Assembly: GCA_020847535.1 (NCBI GenBank)
Contig: JADLBU010000106.1
Location: forward strand, 1 to 64,000
DNA from: Phycisphaerales bacterium
Lineage (GTDB): Bacteria > Planctomycetota > Phycisphaerae > Phycisphaerales > UBA1924
Reading direction: 5' to 3'
DNA: 64,000 nt
Shown: positions 8,091 through 16,119 of the stretch, piece by piece
Numbering within the stretch: position 1 is the first letter of the stretch
Layout: every line of letters starts with the position of its first letter
The notes under the pieces: generated by a model
What the model was told of the DNA's origin: nothing
Seen by the model: only the letters and a program-made list of their open reading frames with translations
Databases searched by the model: none
Translations under genes and position numbers: made by a program

Positions 8091-9071
8091 TCAATCGGCT
8101 CGCCGGTCCCTGGCGGCCCATCCGATAAGTGTGGCGCACAGGCGGGGCATGTCCAGTCCGATCGCCCGTGCCGCCATCGGCAGCAGGGAATGACTGGTGA
8201 AGCCCGGCATGGTGTTGACCTCCAGCATCCAGGGTCGGCCGTCATGGTCGAGCAGAAAATCCACTCTGCACAGGTGACGGATTCCTAATTCTCGGGCCAG
8301 GGCCAGGGATGAACGCTGGATCTCCTCCTTGCCCCCCGGGGGTAGGGGTGGATCGACGGTGTACCGGGTGTCGTCCCGGGTGTACTTGGCCTGGTAGTCG
8401 TAGAACTCGACGGCCGGCTCGATGCGGATGGGGGGGAGGACTTGGGGCTCGGGGCCTGCGGGATCCAGGACGCCGACGGTGAGCTCGGAGCCGGGGATGA
8501 GCTTCTCGATCATGTAGACCCGCGCGGGGTGATGGGCGATGTCGGCCCGGACCTGCGGGATCGCCTCGGCCCAGGCGCTGCGGGTGTGGCAGAGGTGAAC
8601 GCCGACGCTGGAACCCTCGTGGATGGGCTTGAGGACCACGGGCAGTTCGATAGGGCTGTGGGGGTTGTGGTCATCCCTGCCGCCGAAGATGCCGGCGGGG
8701 GCGGTGCGGATGCCGATGCGGGCGGCGGCGAGCTTGGTGGCGATCTTGTCCATCGCCAGGCGTGCGGCGAGCGGTCCGCATCCGACGTATGGGCGACCAT
8801 CCTGCTCGAGGAGGTCCTGGAGCTGGCCGCCTTCTCCGAAGGGTCCGTGGAGGACGGGGACGACGACATCTCCGCCCATGGCCTTGAGTTGGGCGGCGGT
8901 CGGGGTGTCAATGACCTGGTAGATGACGGGTATGCCTGCGGCTTCGAGGGCATCGGCGATCGCGCGCGAGCTGTTGAGGCTGACTTCGCGCTCGTCATCT
9001 GGACCGCCGCCGAGGACCAGGGCGCTGGCGCCGTTTGCGAGGGATTTGGGATGGGGTGCTTGGGTGGTCAC
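8091..9071 (-). CDS. ddl: D-alanine--D-alanine ligase
   Basis: This 326-residue ATP-grasp enzyme joins two D-alanines for the peptidoglycan stem peptide in the cytoplasm. Diagnostic stretches are G-G-x-D-D-E-R-E-V-S-L near the start, the P-V-L-H-G-P-F-G-E-G-G substrate loop, the H-E-G-S-S-V-G-V loop, R-V-D-F-L-L-D, and the C-terminal metal site E-V-N-T-M-P-G-F-T-S-H-S-L. Length is normal for Ddl (about 310-360). The start is a GTG; no strong ribosome site is visible. It lies between murB and the FtsQ-like gene and completes the cytoplasmic stem-peptide steps of a retained dcw-type cluster. Confidence 0.95.
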   Translation of the reverse strand: MTTQAPHPKSLANGASALVLGGGPDDEREVSLNSSRAIADALEAAGIPVIYQVIDTPTAAQLKAMGGDVVVPVLHGPFGEGGQLQDLLEQDGRPYVGCGPLAARLAMDKIATKLAAARIGIRTAPAGIFGGRDDHNPHSPIELPVVLKPIHEGSSVGVHLCHTRSAWAEAIPQVRADIAHHPARVYMIEKLIPGSELTVGVLDPAGPEPQVLPPIRIEPAVEFYDYQAKYTRDDTRYTVDPPLPPGGKEEIQRSSLALARELGIRHLCRVDFLLDHDGRPWMLEVNTMPGFTSHSLLPMAARAIGLDMPRLCATLIGWAARDRRAD

Positions 9072-9076
9072 TCGGA

Positions 9077-9110
9077 TTCACCACGGAGGACACGGGGAGC
9101 CACGGAGAGG
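9077..9110. repeat. Intergenic 'ccacgga' word repeat
   Basis: In the 57-base gap between ddl and murB the sequence repeats the word ccacgga/cacgggg (ttcaccacgga, ggacacgggg, agccacgga). Word repeats of this type are common in planctomycete intergenic DNA in my experience; no function is evident. Confidence 0.5.
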
Positions 9111-9128
9111 AGAAGAGAAAAGAGGGGT

Positions 9129-10064
9129 TCAGGTTCGGCGCCAGATGACGACTTCGGGATCGATCTTGACCCCGAACTGTTCGCGGACCCGGCGGGTGCA
9201 TTCATCCATGACGGCGATCACATCGCGGGCTTTGCCTTGCTTGTCGGTGGTGATGAAGTTGCCGTGCTGGGGGCTGACCTGTGCGGAGCCGATGCGGAGG
9301 CCCTTGCAGCCGGCGCGGTCGATGAGCATGCCAGCGCTGATGCGGGCGCCGGGGGCGAAATCGGCGTGGCCTTTGTCGGGGTCGGGGAGTCGCAGGGGTG
9401 CGGTGATGGTGGGGTTCTTGAAGCAGCAGCCGGCGGAGTTGTCGGCGAGCGGCTGGGTGCGTTTCTTGTAGTCCATGACTTCAAGCTTGCGGGCCTTGAG
9501 CTGGGCGGTGTCGCCTGCCTGGAGCTGGAACTCAGCGCCGGTGATGACGAGGTGGTTGAGGCCGGAGTGGCGGTAGGAAAAGGAGATCTGCTCGTGGGAC
9601 AGGGTCAGTTCGTGGCCATCGCGATCGATGGCAAAGACGCGAGAGATGAACTGGGAGATCTCGCCGAACTTGCCGCCGGCGTTCATGACGACAGCGCCGC
9701 CGACGGTCGCGGGGAATCCGGCGAGCGTTTCGAGGCCGGCGAGCCCCTGGTCGACGGTCTTGTTGATGAGCGCGGGGAGCTTGGCTCCAGCGCCGGCGTA
9801 GACCTTGCCGGTGCAGGCGAAGATCTGGACCTTCCCGAACTCGGGGCCTTCGAGGGCAAGCACGAGCTCGGGGATGCCATCGTCATCGACGAGGAGGTTG
9901 GCGCCATCTCCGAGGATGCGGGCGAGCGGGTCGGTCTGGATGCAGTGCTTGAGGTCGGGGATCGAGCGGACGCGGCAGAGCTGCTCAGCGCTGCCGCCGA
10001 CGCCGAACCAGGTGGGGATCGGGGCGTTGCGTTGGATGGCGGGGATGTCTGCCACGGCGCTCAC
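9129..10064 (-). CDS. murB: UDP-N-acetylmuramate dehydrogenase
   Basis: MurB reduces UDP-GlcNAc-enolpyruvate to UDP-MurNAc with NADPH and FAD. The FAD-binding stretch is clear (L-G-D-G-A-N-L-L-V-D, then G-L-E-T-L-A-G-F-P-A-T-V-G-G-A-V-V-M-N-A-G), followed by S-Y-R-H-S and N-S-A-G-C-C-F-K-N-P. In the last motif the proton-donor serine of Escherichia coli MurB is replaced by Cys, a variant found in many bacteria. The C-terminus ends R-E-Q-F-G-V-K-I-D-P-E-V. I chose a GTG at 10064, 14 bases after the murC stop and about 20 residues before the conserved TWFGVGG; a TTG at 10109 inside murC is the alternative. Confidence 0.93.
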   Translation of the reverse strand: MSAVADIPAIQRNAPIPTWFGVGGSAEQLCRVRSIPDLKHCIQTDPLARILGDGANLLVDDDGIPELVLALEGPEFGKVQIFACTGKVYAGAGAKLPALINKTVDQGLAGLETLAGFPATVGGAVVMNAGGKFGEISQFISRVFAIDRDGHELTLSHEQISFSYRHSGLNHLVITGAEFQLQAGDTAQLKARKLEVMDYKKRTQPLADNSAGCCFKNPTITAPLRLPDPDKGHADFAPGARISAGMLIDRAGCKGLRIGSAQVSPQHGNFITTDKQGKARDVIAVMDECTRRVREQFGVKIDPEVVIWRRT

Positions 10065-10077
10065 GGGTTCAAACAGA

Positions 10078-11670
10078 TCACTTCCTGCTGGCAAGGAAAC
10101 CCTTGCCAACTTTCCAGACGTCCCCCGCCCCCATCACCACAAGCACATCCCCGGGCCGGCAGAGGTTTTCGAGTTGCTCGATGATCGCCTCGAAGGGGTA
10201 GAGATGCATCGCCCGGACGCCGCGATGGCGCAGGCGATCCACGAGGTCGCCGGCGGTCACCTTGTGCTTCTCTTCCTGGCTGTCCCGGACGAAGTAGATG
10301 TGGGGGACGATGACGACATCGGCCTGCGAGAAGCTGGCGGCGAACTCCTCGAGCAGGTGACGAGTGCGGCTGTGCTGGTGGGGCTGGAAGACGCAGATGA
10401 GGCGACCGCCGTGCTCTTCGGGGCGTTCGGACTCGCGAAGAGCGCGGAGGGTGACATCGATCTCGGTGGGGTGGTGCCCGTAGTCGTCAAAGACGCGCAC
10501 GACGCCGGGGCCGCGGTGGTCGATGACGGGGCGCTCTCCGAGGAGCTGCATGCGGCGATCGATGCCGTGGAATTTCGAGAGGGAGCGGGCGAGGCGCTGG
10601 GGATCCGCGCCGACCATGGTGCCCAGGGCGAGCGCGGTCGCCGCGTTGACGGCGTTGTGTGCGCCGGGGATCGCCATGATCCACTCGGCGATGGTGTCCC
10701 TGCCCTTGGTCAGGCGGACACCGCGGGTCGGTGTGTCGTAGGCGATCACCCAGTCGGCTTGTGGCGAGAAGCCGATGGTCTGGACGTTGCAGGCAAGGCC
10801 GGCGGTGACTTCGCGGCGGTTGGCGCCGTCGTGGGCGATCAGGAGGTTGCCGCCGCGATCGGCGGGGGGGAGGAGCATCGCGAACTCGTGGAAGGCTTTG
10901 ACGATGTCATCCAGCGAGCCGTAGACATCGAGGTGATCGGCCTCGATGGAGCTGATGGAGGCGAGCACGGGGCGGTAGTTGTGGAAGGAGCGGTTGAACT
11001 CGCAGGCCTCGGCGACCAGGACGCCGGCGCTGCCGGACTGCGGTCCGGCGGGGATGAGTGCCGAGCCGATGCGGTAGCCCATGGGGGCGTCATCAGGCTG
11101 GGCGAGGTCGCAGCCCCGCATCAGTTGATCGCTGGTGGCGCCGACGATCACCGATGGGTCGATCCCGGCATCGGCAAGCGCGCAGCCGAGCATCGCGGTG
11201 GTCGTTGATTTGCCGTGGGTGCCGGCGATCGCGATTCCGGTGCGGCCGAGCATGCATTGGCCGAGGGCCTCGGCGTAGCTGAGGATGGGGATCCCGCGGC
11301 GGGTGGCTTCGAGGAGCTGTGGATGGTCGTGCTTGATCGCGGCGGAGGCGACCACGACATCGCAGGCCTCGGGGAGCCAGGCGTGTGCCTGGTCGAACCC
11401 GACGGGGATGCCATCGGCGGCGAGGGATTCGGTGGCATCCGTCGCGGACATGTCGGAGCCTGAGACGGCGGCGCCGCGGGCCTTGAGCATGCGGGCCAGG
11501 CCGGACATGCCGCAGCCACCGATGCCGATGAAGTAGGCCGATTTACTGGCGAACGGGATCGATTTGAGGGGTAGGGAGGATTGTGGCACGATGGCGGGCA
11601 TGGGATCGGGAGAGGTTGAGGTGGCCGGGGCGATCGGCGCAGGACAAACCGGAACGACGGGCGGGGTCAT
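10078..11670 (-). CDS. murC: UDP-N-acetylmuramate--L-alanine ligase
   Basis: The 530-residue MurC adds L-alanine to UDP-MurNAc. Residues 49-59 (GIGGCGMSGLA) form the UDP-binding Rossmann turn, 150-158 (GTHGKSTTT) the ATP P-loop, then H-N-A-V-N-A-A-T-A-L-A and D-D-Y-G-H-H-P-T-E-I, and the MurC-typical Q-P-H-Q-H-S-R-T. It has a Pro-rich N-terminal extension of about 40 residues; starts at 11670 or 11601 are both possible, so the extension may be partly untranslated. It is the first gene of the murC-murB-ddl-FtsQ-like run. Only this part of the classical dcw cluster is here; no ftsA or ftsZ follows. Confidence 0.94.
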   Translation of the reverse strand: MTPPVVPVCPAPIAPATSTSPDPMPAIVPQSSLPLKSIPFASKSAYFIGIGGCGMSGLARMLKARGAAVSGSDMSATDATESLAADGIPVGFDQAHAWLPEACDVVVASAAIKHDHPQLLEATRRGIPILSYAEALGQCMLGRTGIAIAGTHGKSTTTAMLGCALADAGIDPSVIVGATSDQLMRGCDLAQPDDAPMGYRIGSALIPAGPQSGSAGVLVAEACEFNRSFHNYRPVLASISSIEADHLDVYGSLDDIVKAFHEFAMLLPPADRGGNLLIAHDGANRREVTAGLACNVQTIGFSPQADWVIAYDTPTRGVRLTKGRDTIAEWIMAIPGAHNAVNAATALALGTMVGADPQRLARSLSKFHGIDRRMQLLGERPVIDHRGPGVVRVFDDYGHHPTEIDVTLRALRESERPEEHGGRLICVFQPHQHSRTRHLLEEFAASFSQADVVIVPHIYFVRDSQEEKHKVTAGDLVDRLRHRGVRAMHLYPFEAIIEQLENLCRPGDVLVVMGAGDVWKVGKGFLASRK

Positions 11671-11796
11671 AGGGAGGGTATCGGATCGGTTTGAAGTGGA
11701 GCGTGAGCGGATGGTGGCCCGGATTTCAAAGGCGTTTTCACTCGCAGGCTCCGCACCCAATCAAGGCCCGGACAGGCGTGTGCGGATGTGTCGGGT

Positions 11797-12699
11797 TCAC
11801 GTCGGCTCGACATGGATCAGGACATCCTTGACCTGCGGAATCTGTCGGCGGATCTCATCCTTGACGCGATGCACGAGGGTGTGGGCTTCGCGGACGGTCA
11901 TGCCGGGATCAACGCGGGTGTGCATGTCGACCCAGTAGCCGGTGCCGGCTTTGCGGGCGGCGGCCTTGTGGATGCTCTGGATGCCGGGGATGGTGAGGGC
12001 GATCGCCGACGCGCGGGTGGAGATATCCCCGGCTTGTGCATCCAGCAATTCCCGGACGGGATTGACGAGGAGTTTGACGCCGTTGAAGAGGATGACTGCC
12101 GAGGCGAGCAGGGCGGCCCAATCGTCGGCGGGTTCGTAGCCGGGTCCGCCGATGAGGGCGATCGCGATCCCGATGAAGGCGGCGAGCGAGGTCAGAGCAT
12201 CGGCGCGGTGGTGCCAGGCATCGGTATGGACAGCGCCCGAGCCGGATCGGCGTGCGGTGCGTCGGACGATGCGGAACATGACCTCTTTGCAGAGGACGAC
12301 GGCGATCAGGACGATGAGGGTGAAGGGCGCCGGTGCGTGGTGTGGCGTCACGATTTCGCGGATGGCCTCGACGGCGATTCCTATGCCTGCGCCGATGATG
12401 AGGAGAGAGACCAGGAGTGCGGCGAGCGATTCGGCCTTGCCGTAGCCGTAGGGGTGGTGTTCATCGACGGGCCGCGCGGCGAGCCGGAGTCCACCCCAGA
12501 TCAGGAGTGAGCCGGCGATGTCGGCCATGGATTCGATGGCATCGGCGACCAGGGCGTAGGAGTGGCCGATGAGGCCGGCGAACAGCTTGATGATCGCCAG
12601 GAGGGCATTGATGAGCATGCCGGCGAGGGCGAGGCGCTGGCCGCGGGCGGGATCGTGAGTGTGCGGAGCCGGCGGGGCCGGTTCGTCCTGGGCGTTCAT
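11797..12699 (-). CDS. Cation diffusion facilitator (CDF) metal transporter
   Basis: The 300-residue protein has the CDF architecture: a His-containing N-terminus, six membrane helices and a cytoplasmic C-terminal domain. Metal-site motifs are V-A-D-A-I-E-S-M-A-D (residues 51-60) in helix 2 and H-H-R-A-D-A-L-T-S (163-171) in helix 5, matching the D-x-x-x-D/H-x-x-x-D pattern. Loop H-H-P-Y-G-Y-G-K-A-E (81-90) is the family signature. The C-terminal part (H-T-R-V-D-P-G-M-T-V) resembles the dimerising regulatory domain. It would export Zn, Fe, Mn or a similar divalent cation using the proton gradient; which metal cannot be told. It is transcribed away from the gene at 12753. Confidence 0.9.
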   Translation of the reverse strand: MNAQDEPAPPAPHTHDPARGQRLALAGMLINALLAIIKLFAGLIGHSYALVADAIESMADIAGSLLIWGGLRLAARPVDEHHPYGYGKAESLAALLVSLLIIGAGIGIAVEAIREIVTPHHAPAPFTLIVLIAVVLCKEVMFRIVRRTARRSGSGAVHTDAWHHRADALTSLAAFIGIAIALIGGPGYEPADDWAALLASAVILFNGVKLLVNPVRELLDAQAGDISTRASAIALTIPGIQSIHKAAARKAGTGYWVDMHTRVDPGMTVREAHTLVHRVKDEIRRQIPQVKDVLIHVEPT

Positions 12700-12752
12700 A
12701 TCTGAGCCTAGCGGTCCGCGAACGGTGTATCTCTGGACAACAATGCCGGCTC

Positions 12753-13442
12753 ATGGACCTCCGCATCATCAGCATCGGCACGCTGGCGTTTCACCCCCTT
12801 TGGGGGGAGCGGGCGCCTGTCCGCACGGGGCACGCGACCACGACCCTGATCCGGGATGGGGACCGGACGATCATCGTCGATCCATCGCTGCCGCCGCAGG
12901 TGCTGGCAGCGAGGCTGGGGGAGCGGGCGAACATCGTGCCGGACCAGATCACCGATGTCTTTCTGACCAGCTTCCGGCCGGATGTACGGCGGGCGATCTC
13001 GCTGTTTGATGGGGCGAATTGGTGGATCGGTGAGGTGGAGCGCGAGTCGGTGGGGACTGCCTTGGCGATGCGGTTGAAGACGGAGGCGGAGCTGGAGGAG
13101 CAGGCGGACCAGGAGATCATCGAGGCGCTCTCGGAGGATGTGGGAATCCTGCAGCGGGCGAGCACAGCGGCCGACCGGTTGTCGGAGCGGATCAGCCTTT
13201 TTCCAATGCCGGGGATCACGCCGGGGCTATGCGGGTTATTGATCGAGGATCCGCGGAACACGACGATCATCTGCGGGGATGCGATCCCGACGATCGAGCA
13301 TCTGGAGCAGGGGATGATCCTGCCCAACGCGTTCAACGTGGATCAGGCGCGGCAGAGCATGGCGGAGGCGATCGAGATCGCTGATCTGCTTGTCCTTGGC
13401 CGGGACAACATGGCGATCAATCCGACGAAGCGGCCGTTCTGA
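12753..13442 (+). CDS. Metallo-beta-lactamase-fold protein without metal ligands
   Basis: The 229-residue protein follows the order of a metallo-beta-lactamase fold: a strand ending T-I-I-V-D-P-S, then D-V-F-L-T-S-F-R-P-D-V, then P-G-I-T-P-G, then I-I-C-G-D-A-I. At the HxHxDH site residues 73-78 read S-F-R-P-D-V: both histidines and the last histidine are gone, only Asp77 remains. The P-G-H-T-P-G histidine is Ile155; the bridging aspartate is kept (Asp176). A metal-dependent hydrolase activity is therefore unlikely. It may be a structural or binding protein. It is divergent from the CDF gene, 53 bases away. Confidence 0.7.
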   Translation: MDLRIISIGTLAFHPLWGERAPVRTGHATTTLIRDGDRTIIVDPSLPPQVLAARLGERANIVPDQITDVFLTSFRPDVRRAISLFDGANWWIGEVERESVGTALAMRLKTEAELEEQADQEIIEALSEDVGILQRASTAADRLSERISLFPMPGITPGLCGLLIEDPRNTTIICGDAIPTIEHLEQGMILPNAFNVDQARQSMAEAIEIADLLVLGRDNMAINPTKRPF

Positions 13443-13611
13443 TCGCCCCAGCAGCGATTCGGACCCGATCGGCCTTCACAAACCCCACACAACGGGTTCT
13501 TTATCGAGGGTTATCCGGCCCTGCAGTGGATTCGGGGCCGATCTCCGGCAACCCTTACCTTCTGGCCCCGAGTGCATCCGCAGGGTGTTCGGCCGCCAAT
13601 AGAAGTTCAAG

Positions 13612-14670
13612 GTGGATCAGCTCGACGCACGGATGCAACCGACACCCCCCACACCTCCAACGCCTCCCTCTTCCTCCACACCTCCCACTCCCATCGGCCC
13701 CCTTGCGCCCGCTTCGGGATCTTCACCTCCGTATCCGCGGCGACCCAATCAGCCAGCGCTGCCGATGAAGCCTCGGCGGGTTCGCGGGGGTTTCAAGCTG
13801 TCATCGGGGTTCAATTCGCCAGAGGCCGATGCGATCCCGTGGACGACGCAGCGATGGATCCGGGTGATCGAGCAGTCGGCGAGCGGGCCGAATCTGCTGG
13901 AAGGGGTTGAGTACGGCAAGCTCGGGCAGACCAAGCGGCTGGAGATCGTTCCGGGCGCGGTGAAGGCGTCGGTGCAGGGTCGGCAATATCGCCCGTACGA
14001 CACCACGCTCAAGGTGGGCACATTCACGCAGGAGCAGTGGGACCAGGTGGTCGCGCTGATGGCCGATCAGGCGGTGTACGCCGCCAAGCTGCTCGCCGGA
14101 GAGCTTCCTCCGAACATCGAGGAGATCTTCGCTCGCGTGGGTGTGCGGCTCTTCCCGCTCGAGCCGGGGGATGTCACGACCTCCTGCACATGCGGGGCCA
14201 CGGAGCCCTGGTGCAAGCACGCCTGCTGCATCGGTTCGCTGCTGGCGGATCAACTGGCTTCCAAGCCATTTCTGATGTTCGAGCTGCGCGGGATATCGCC
14301 ATCGGACCTAATGGAGCATGTTCGCCAGCGGCGAGCGCTGTCGGGGGTGGGGACGACCGCGGTGCCGGTGTATACACCGCACGCGGAGGGTGAGCATCCC
14401 AGCAAGCCCCTGGAAGAGTGCATCGATTCGTTCTGGGATGTGGATCCAGCGGTCCGTGAGATTGATCTGCCGCTCGAGCCGCCGGCGGTTACGCATCCGT
14501 TGCTGCGGCGGTTGGGGCCAAGCCCGTTCGCGGGAGCTCGATTCCCGTTGGTGGGGTTGCTGGCGACGTGCTATGAGATGGTGAGCCGGGCTGCGCTTGC
14601 AGGTCCGGAGCGAACCGACCAGGCCGCCGAGAACAGCGCTGCGTCGGATGATGAGGCTGAGCAGCAATAG
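13612..14670 (+). CDS. SWIM zinc-finger protein
   Basis: The protein (352 residues from the first start) carries a SWIM motif, C-x-C-x6-C-x-H: Cys192, Cys194, Cys201, His203 in S-C-T-C-G-A-T-E-P-W-C-K-H. The region before it (about 60-180) and the following F-L-M-F-E-L-R-G-I-S match the SWIM family often encoded next to SNF2-type helicases, where it is thought to bind DNA or protein (family knowledge). No helicase gene adjoins here. The first 50 residues are Pro/Ser/Thr-rich and may not be translated: starts at GTG 13612, ATG 13633 or ATG 13765 (residue 52) are all possible, and none has a clear ribosome site. The C-terminus is Ala/Glu-rich. Confidence 0.8.
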   Translation: MDQLDARMQPTPPTPPTPPSSSTPPTPIGPLAPASGSSPPYPRRPNQPALPMKPRRVRGGFKLSSGFNSPEADAIPWTTQRWIRVIEQSASGPNLLEGVEYGKLGQTKRLEIVPGAVKASVQGRQYRPYDTTLKVGTFTQEQWDQVVALMADQAVYAAKLLAGELPPNIEEIFARVGVRLFPLEPGDVTTSCTCGATEPWCKHACCIGSLLADQLASKPFLMFELRGISPSDLMEHVRQRRALSGVGTTAVPVYTPHAEGEHPSKPLEECIDSFWDVDPAVREIDLPLEPPAVTHPLLRRLGPSPFAGARFPLVGLLATCYEMVSRAALAGPERTDQAAENSAASDDEAEQQ

Positions 14671-14899
14671 CGGTTAGTACCGGTGCCCGTGCCTGGGCAA
14701 TGTCCCAGAACCAACAAGCCTGATTGGCATGCAGGACCGACAACCACGGGGCGAGTGCCTGAGTTTGCGCCATGCGCGTGACCACCGGCGCATCCGGCAC
14801 CCCGGGATGGCTCCAAGTGCTTTCCAAAGGCGATCCGCAAGCATGCCGCGCCGACGTTGAGTGCGTGTGCCGGCTTGTCGGCCGCTCCGGAGGCAACGC

Positions 14900-15163
14900 A
14901 TGACCGCTCATGATCGGACGTCGGGAAGGGTGTGGAAGCTGGCGATCGTGCTTGCCTGTGGCGCGCTCGCCGGCGGGTGTGCATCGGAAAGCAACCGCTA
15001 CGACAGCCTGGCAGCGCAGACCTCACGGCCGGGGTGGGTCGTTGGGGATTCTCTAGGCATGACGCTGGCGCCGCAGTCTCCGCAGCGGATGAGCATCACG
15101 CGGGGCAACGGCCCGACCTCATCAAGCTCGGTCGCTTCGGGTCAGGCCGATTCGGACGAGTAG
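14900..15163 (+). CDS. Small lipoprotein
   Basis: The 87-residue product has a lipoprotein signal peptide: charged N-terminus, hydrophobic run LAIVLACGAL and lipobox L-A-G-G-C with the acylated cysteine at residue 27. The mature part is about 60 residues, rich in Ser, Gln and Pro, with no recognised domain. The start is well supported by CGGAGG eight bases upstream of the ATG. Function unknown. A hairpin follows at 15194. Confidence 0.65.
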   Translation: MTAHDRTSGRVWKLAIVLACGALAGGCASESNRYDSLAAQTSRPGWVVGDSLGMTLAPQSPQRMSITRGNGPTSSSSVASGQADSDE

Positions 15164-15193
15164 GTCACTCAACACAAATCCACGATTCATGAG

Positions 15194-15225
15194 ACGCCCG
15201 GGCTTCGGAGGAGGAGCCCGGGTGT
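15194..15225. terminator. Bidirectional hairpin terminator
   Basis: An 11-base-pair stem (15194-15204 with 15215-15225, core cccgggct/agcccggg, one G-U pair) with a ten-base loop lies between two converging genes that end at 15163 and 15248. There is no T-run, so it may work as a barrier or with Rho. Confidence 0.55.
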
Positions 15226-15247
15226 GTCATTGCGCTCGGGGTTGTGC

Positions 15248-15943
15248 TCAGCGCTTCGGTTGCGTCGGGGCCGGGGTGGAGGTTGGGGTAGTGCCGGTCT
15301 TGGATGGGATCCGTGTCGGGCCGGGGAGCGGGTTCGTGGTCGAGCTGGGCTTGGCGGGGCTTGTGGGGGTCGTGGGCGCGACGGTGACCGGGGTTGTCAG
15401 CGTGGTTGAAGCGGGCTTGGGACCGACGGCGAGCACTCCGGGCTGGCTGGTCAGGGCCGGATCGAGCTTGTCGGTGGCCTGCGGTGTCGAGAGGCGTTTG
15501 CGGATTTCGGTGAGGATTGCCCGGGACTGGGCCTCATCGCCCCAGAAGCCGACCTTGATCTTCACATCGGTGACACCGCTGCTGAGGCGCGAGAGGGCGA
15601 TCGTGACGCGATCATCGTGCGCGGTGCGGGCGGCGAGCGTTGCGTTGAGGCGGTCCTTGGTCTTTTCGACGAGGCGCAGTTCGAGCCCGCTTATGGCATC
15701 CTGGGTGGCAGCGTAGACATTATCGATGGAGGCGTGTTCGATCGCCGCCAACTCGCGCGAGAGGATGCCGTATTCGACGGGGCCGGGGTGCGAGAGGGGG
15801 GTGGCTTCAGCGCCGGCGGTGGTGGTTCGTGGGCGTGGAGGCGCGGAGCTCGAGCAGCCCAGGGGGATGACCGCCAGTGCGGCGAGCAGGAGGGCGGTGC
15901 GGGTGAGGGCAGCGGTGGTCGGGGTGGTCGTGGGGCTGCGCAT
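15248..15943 (-). CDS. Lipoprotein, DUF3568-like
   Basis: The 231-residue product has a lipoprotein signal with lipobox I-P-L-G-C (Cys30). The central part (about residues 70-165) has the features of DUF3568-type lipoproteins: S-I-D-N-V-Y-A-A-T-Q-D-A, L-E-L-R-L-V-E-K-T-K-D, V-K-I-K-V-G-F-W-G-D-E-A-Q-S and I-L-T-E-I-R-K-R-L. The last 60 residues are Pro/Thr/Ser-rich and probably disordered, perhaps reaching through the cell wall. The ATG at 15943 gives the signal peptide directly. Function of the family is unknown. Divergent from the gene at 16120. Confidence 0.7.
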   Translation of the reverse strand: MRSPTTTPTTAALTRTALLLAALAVIPLGCSSSAPPRPRTTTAGAEATPLSHPGPVEYGILSRELAAIEHASIDNVYAATQDAISGLELRLVEKTKDRLNATLAARTAHDDRVTIALSRLSSGVTDVKIKVGFWGDEAQSRAILTEIRKRLSTPQATDKLDPALTSQPGVLAVGPKPASTTLTTPVTVAPTTPTSPAKPSSTTNPLPGPTRIPSKTGTTPTSTPAPTQPKR

Positions 15944-16119
15944 GGGAAATCCTCGGGTGCGGAGCGGGGGCAACCTTGAGAGATCGGCAGGGGGTTGCGG
16001 GAACGATGAAAGTTCCGGGGGTGGGTACCCGGAACCGATTGGGGCGATGCGGGTCGAATCGGGGTTGACCGGGGATGGTGCCGGCCGGGGCTCTCCGGGC
16101 ACCGGGTGAAGTTGCTGTG

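Noticed and set aside
9129-10064. Inactive MurB because Cys replaces the serine proton donor
   Set aside because: Cys in this position is common in active MurB proteins of many bacteria, so it does not signal loss of function.
10078-10109. TTG start of murB inside murC
   Set aside because: A GTG at 10064 beyond the murC stop is better placed before the conserved TWFGVGG; the overlap is not needed.
8442-10184. Long plus-strand open frame (580 codons) across ddl and murB
   Set aside because: It is the reverse-strand shadow of ddl and murB, whose motifs are unmistakable; the product is rich in Gly/Ala/Asp/Glu with no family features.
12796-12815. Palindrome-like ccccctttgggggg in the metallo-beta-lactamase-fold gene
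   Set aside because: The bases code for a conserved-looking stretch (F-H-P-L-W-G-E-R) of the protein, so it is not an inserted repeat.
14671-14899. Possible small genes between the SWIM gene and the lipoprotein
   Set aside because: Short frames on the minus strand (75 and 140 codons) show no motif, no start signal and overlap each other; nothing supported.
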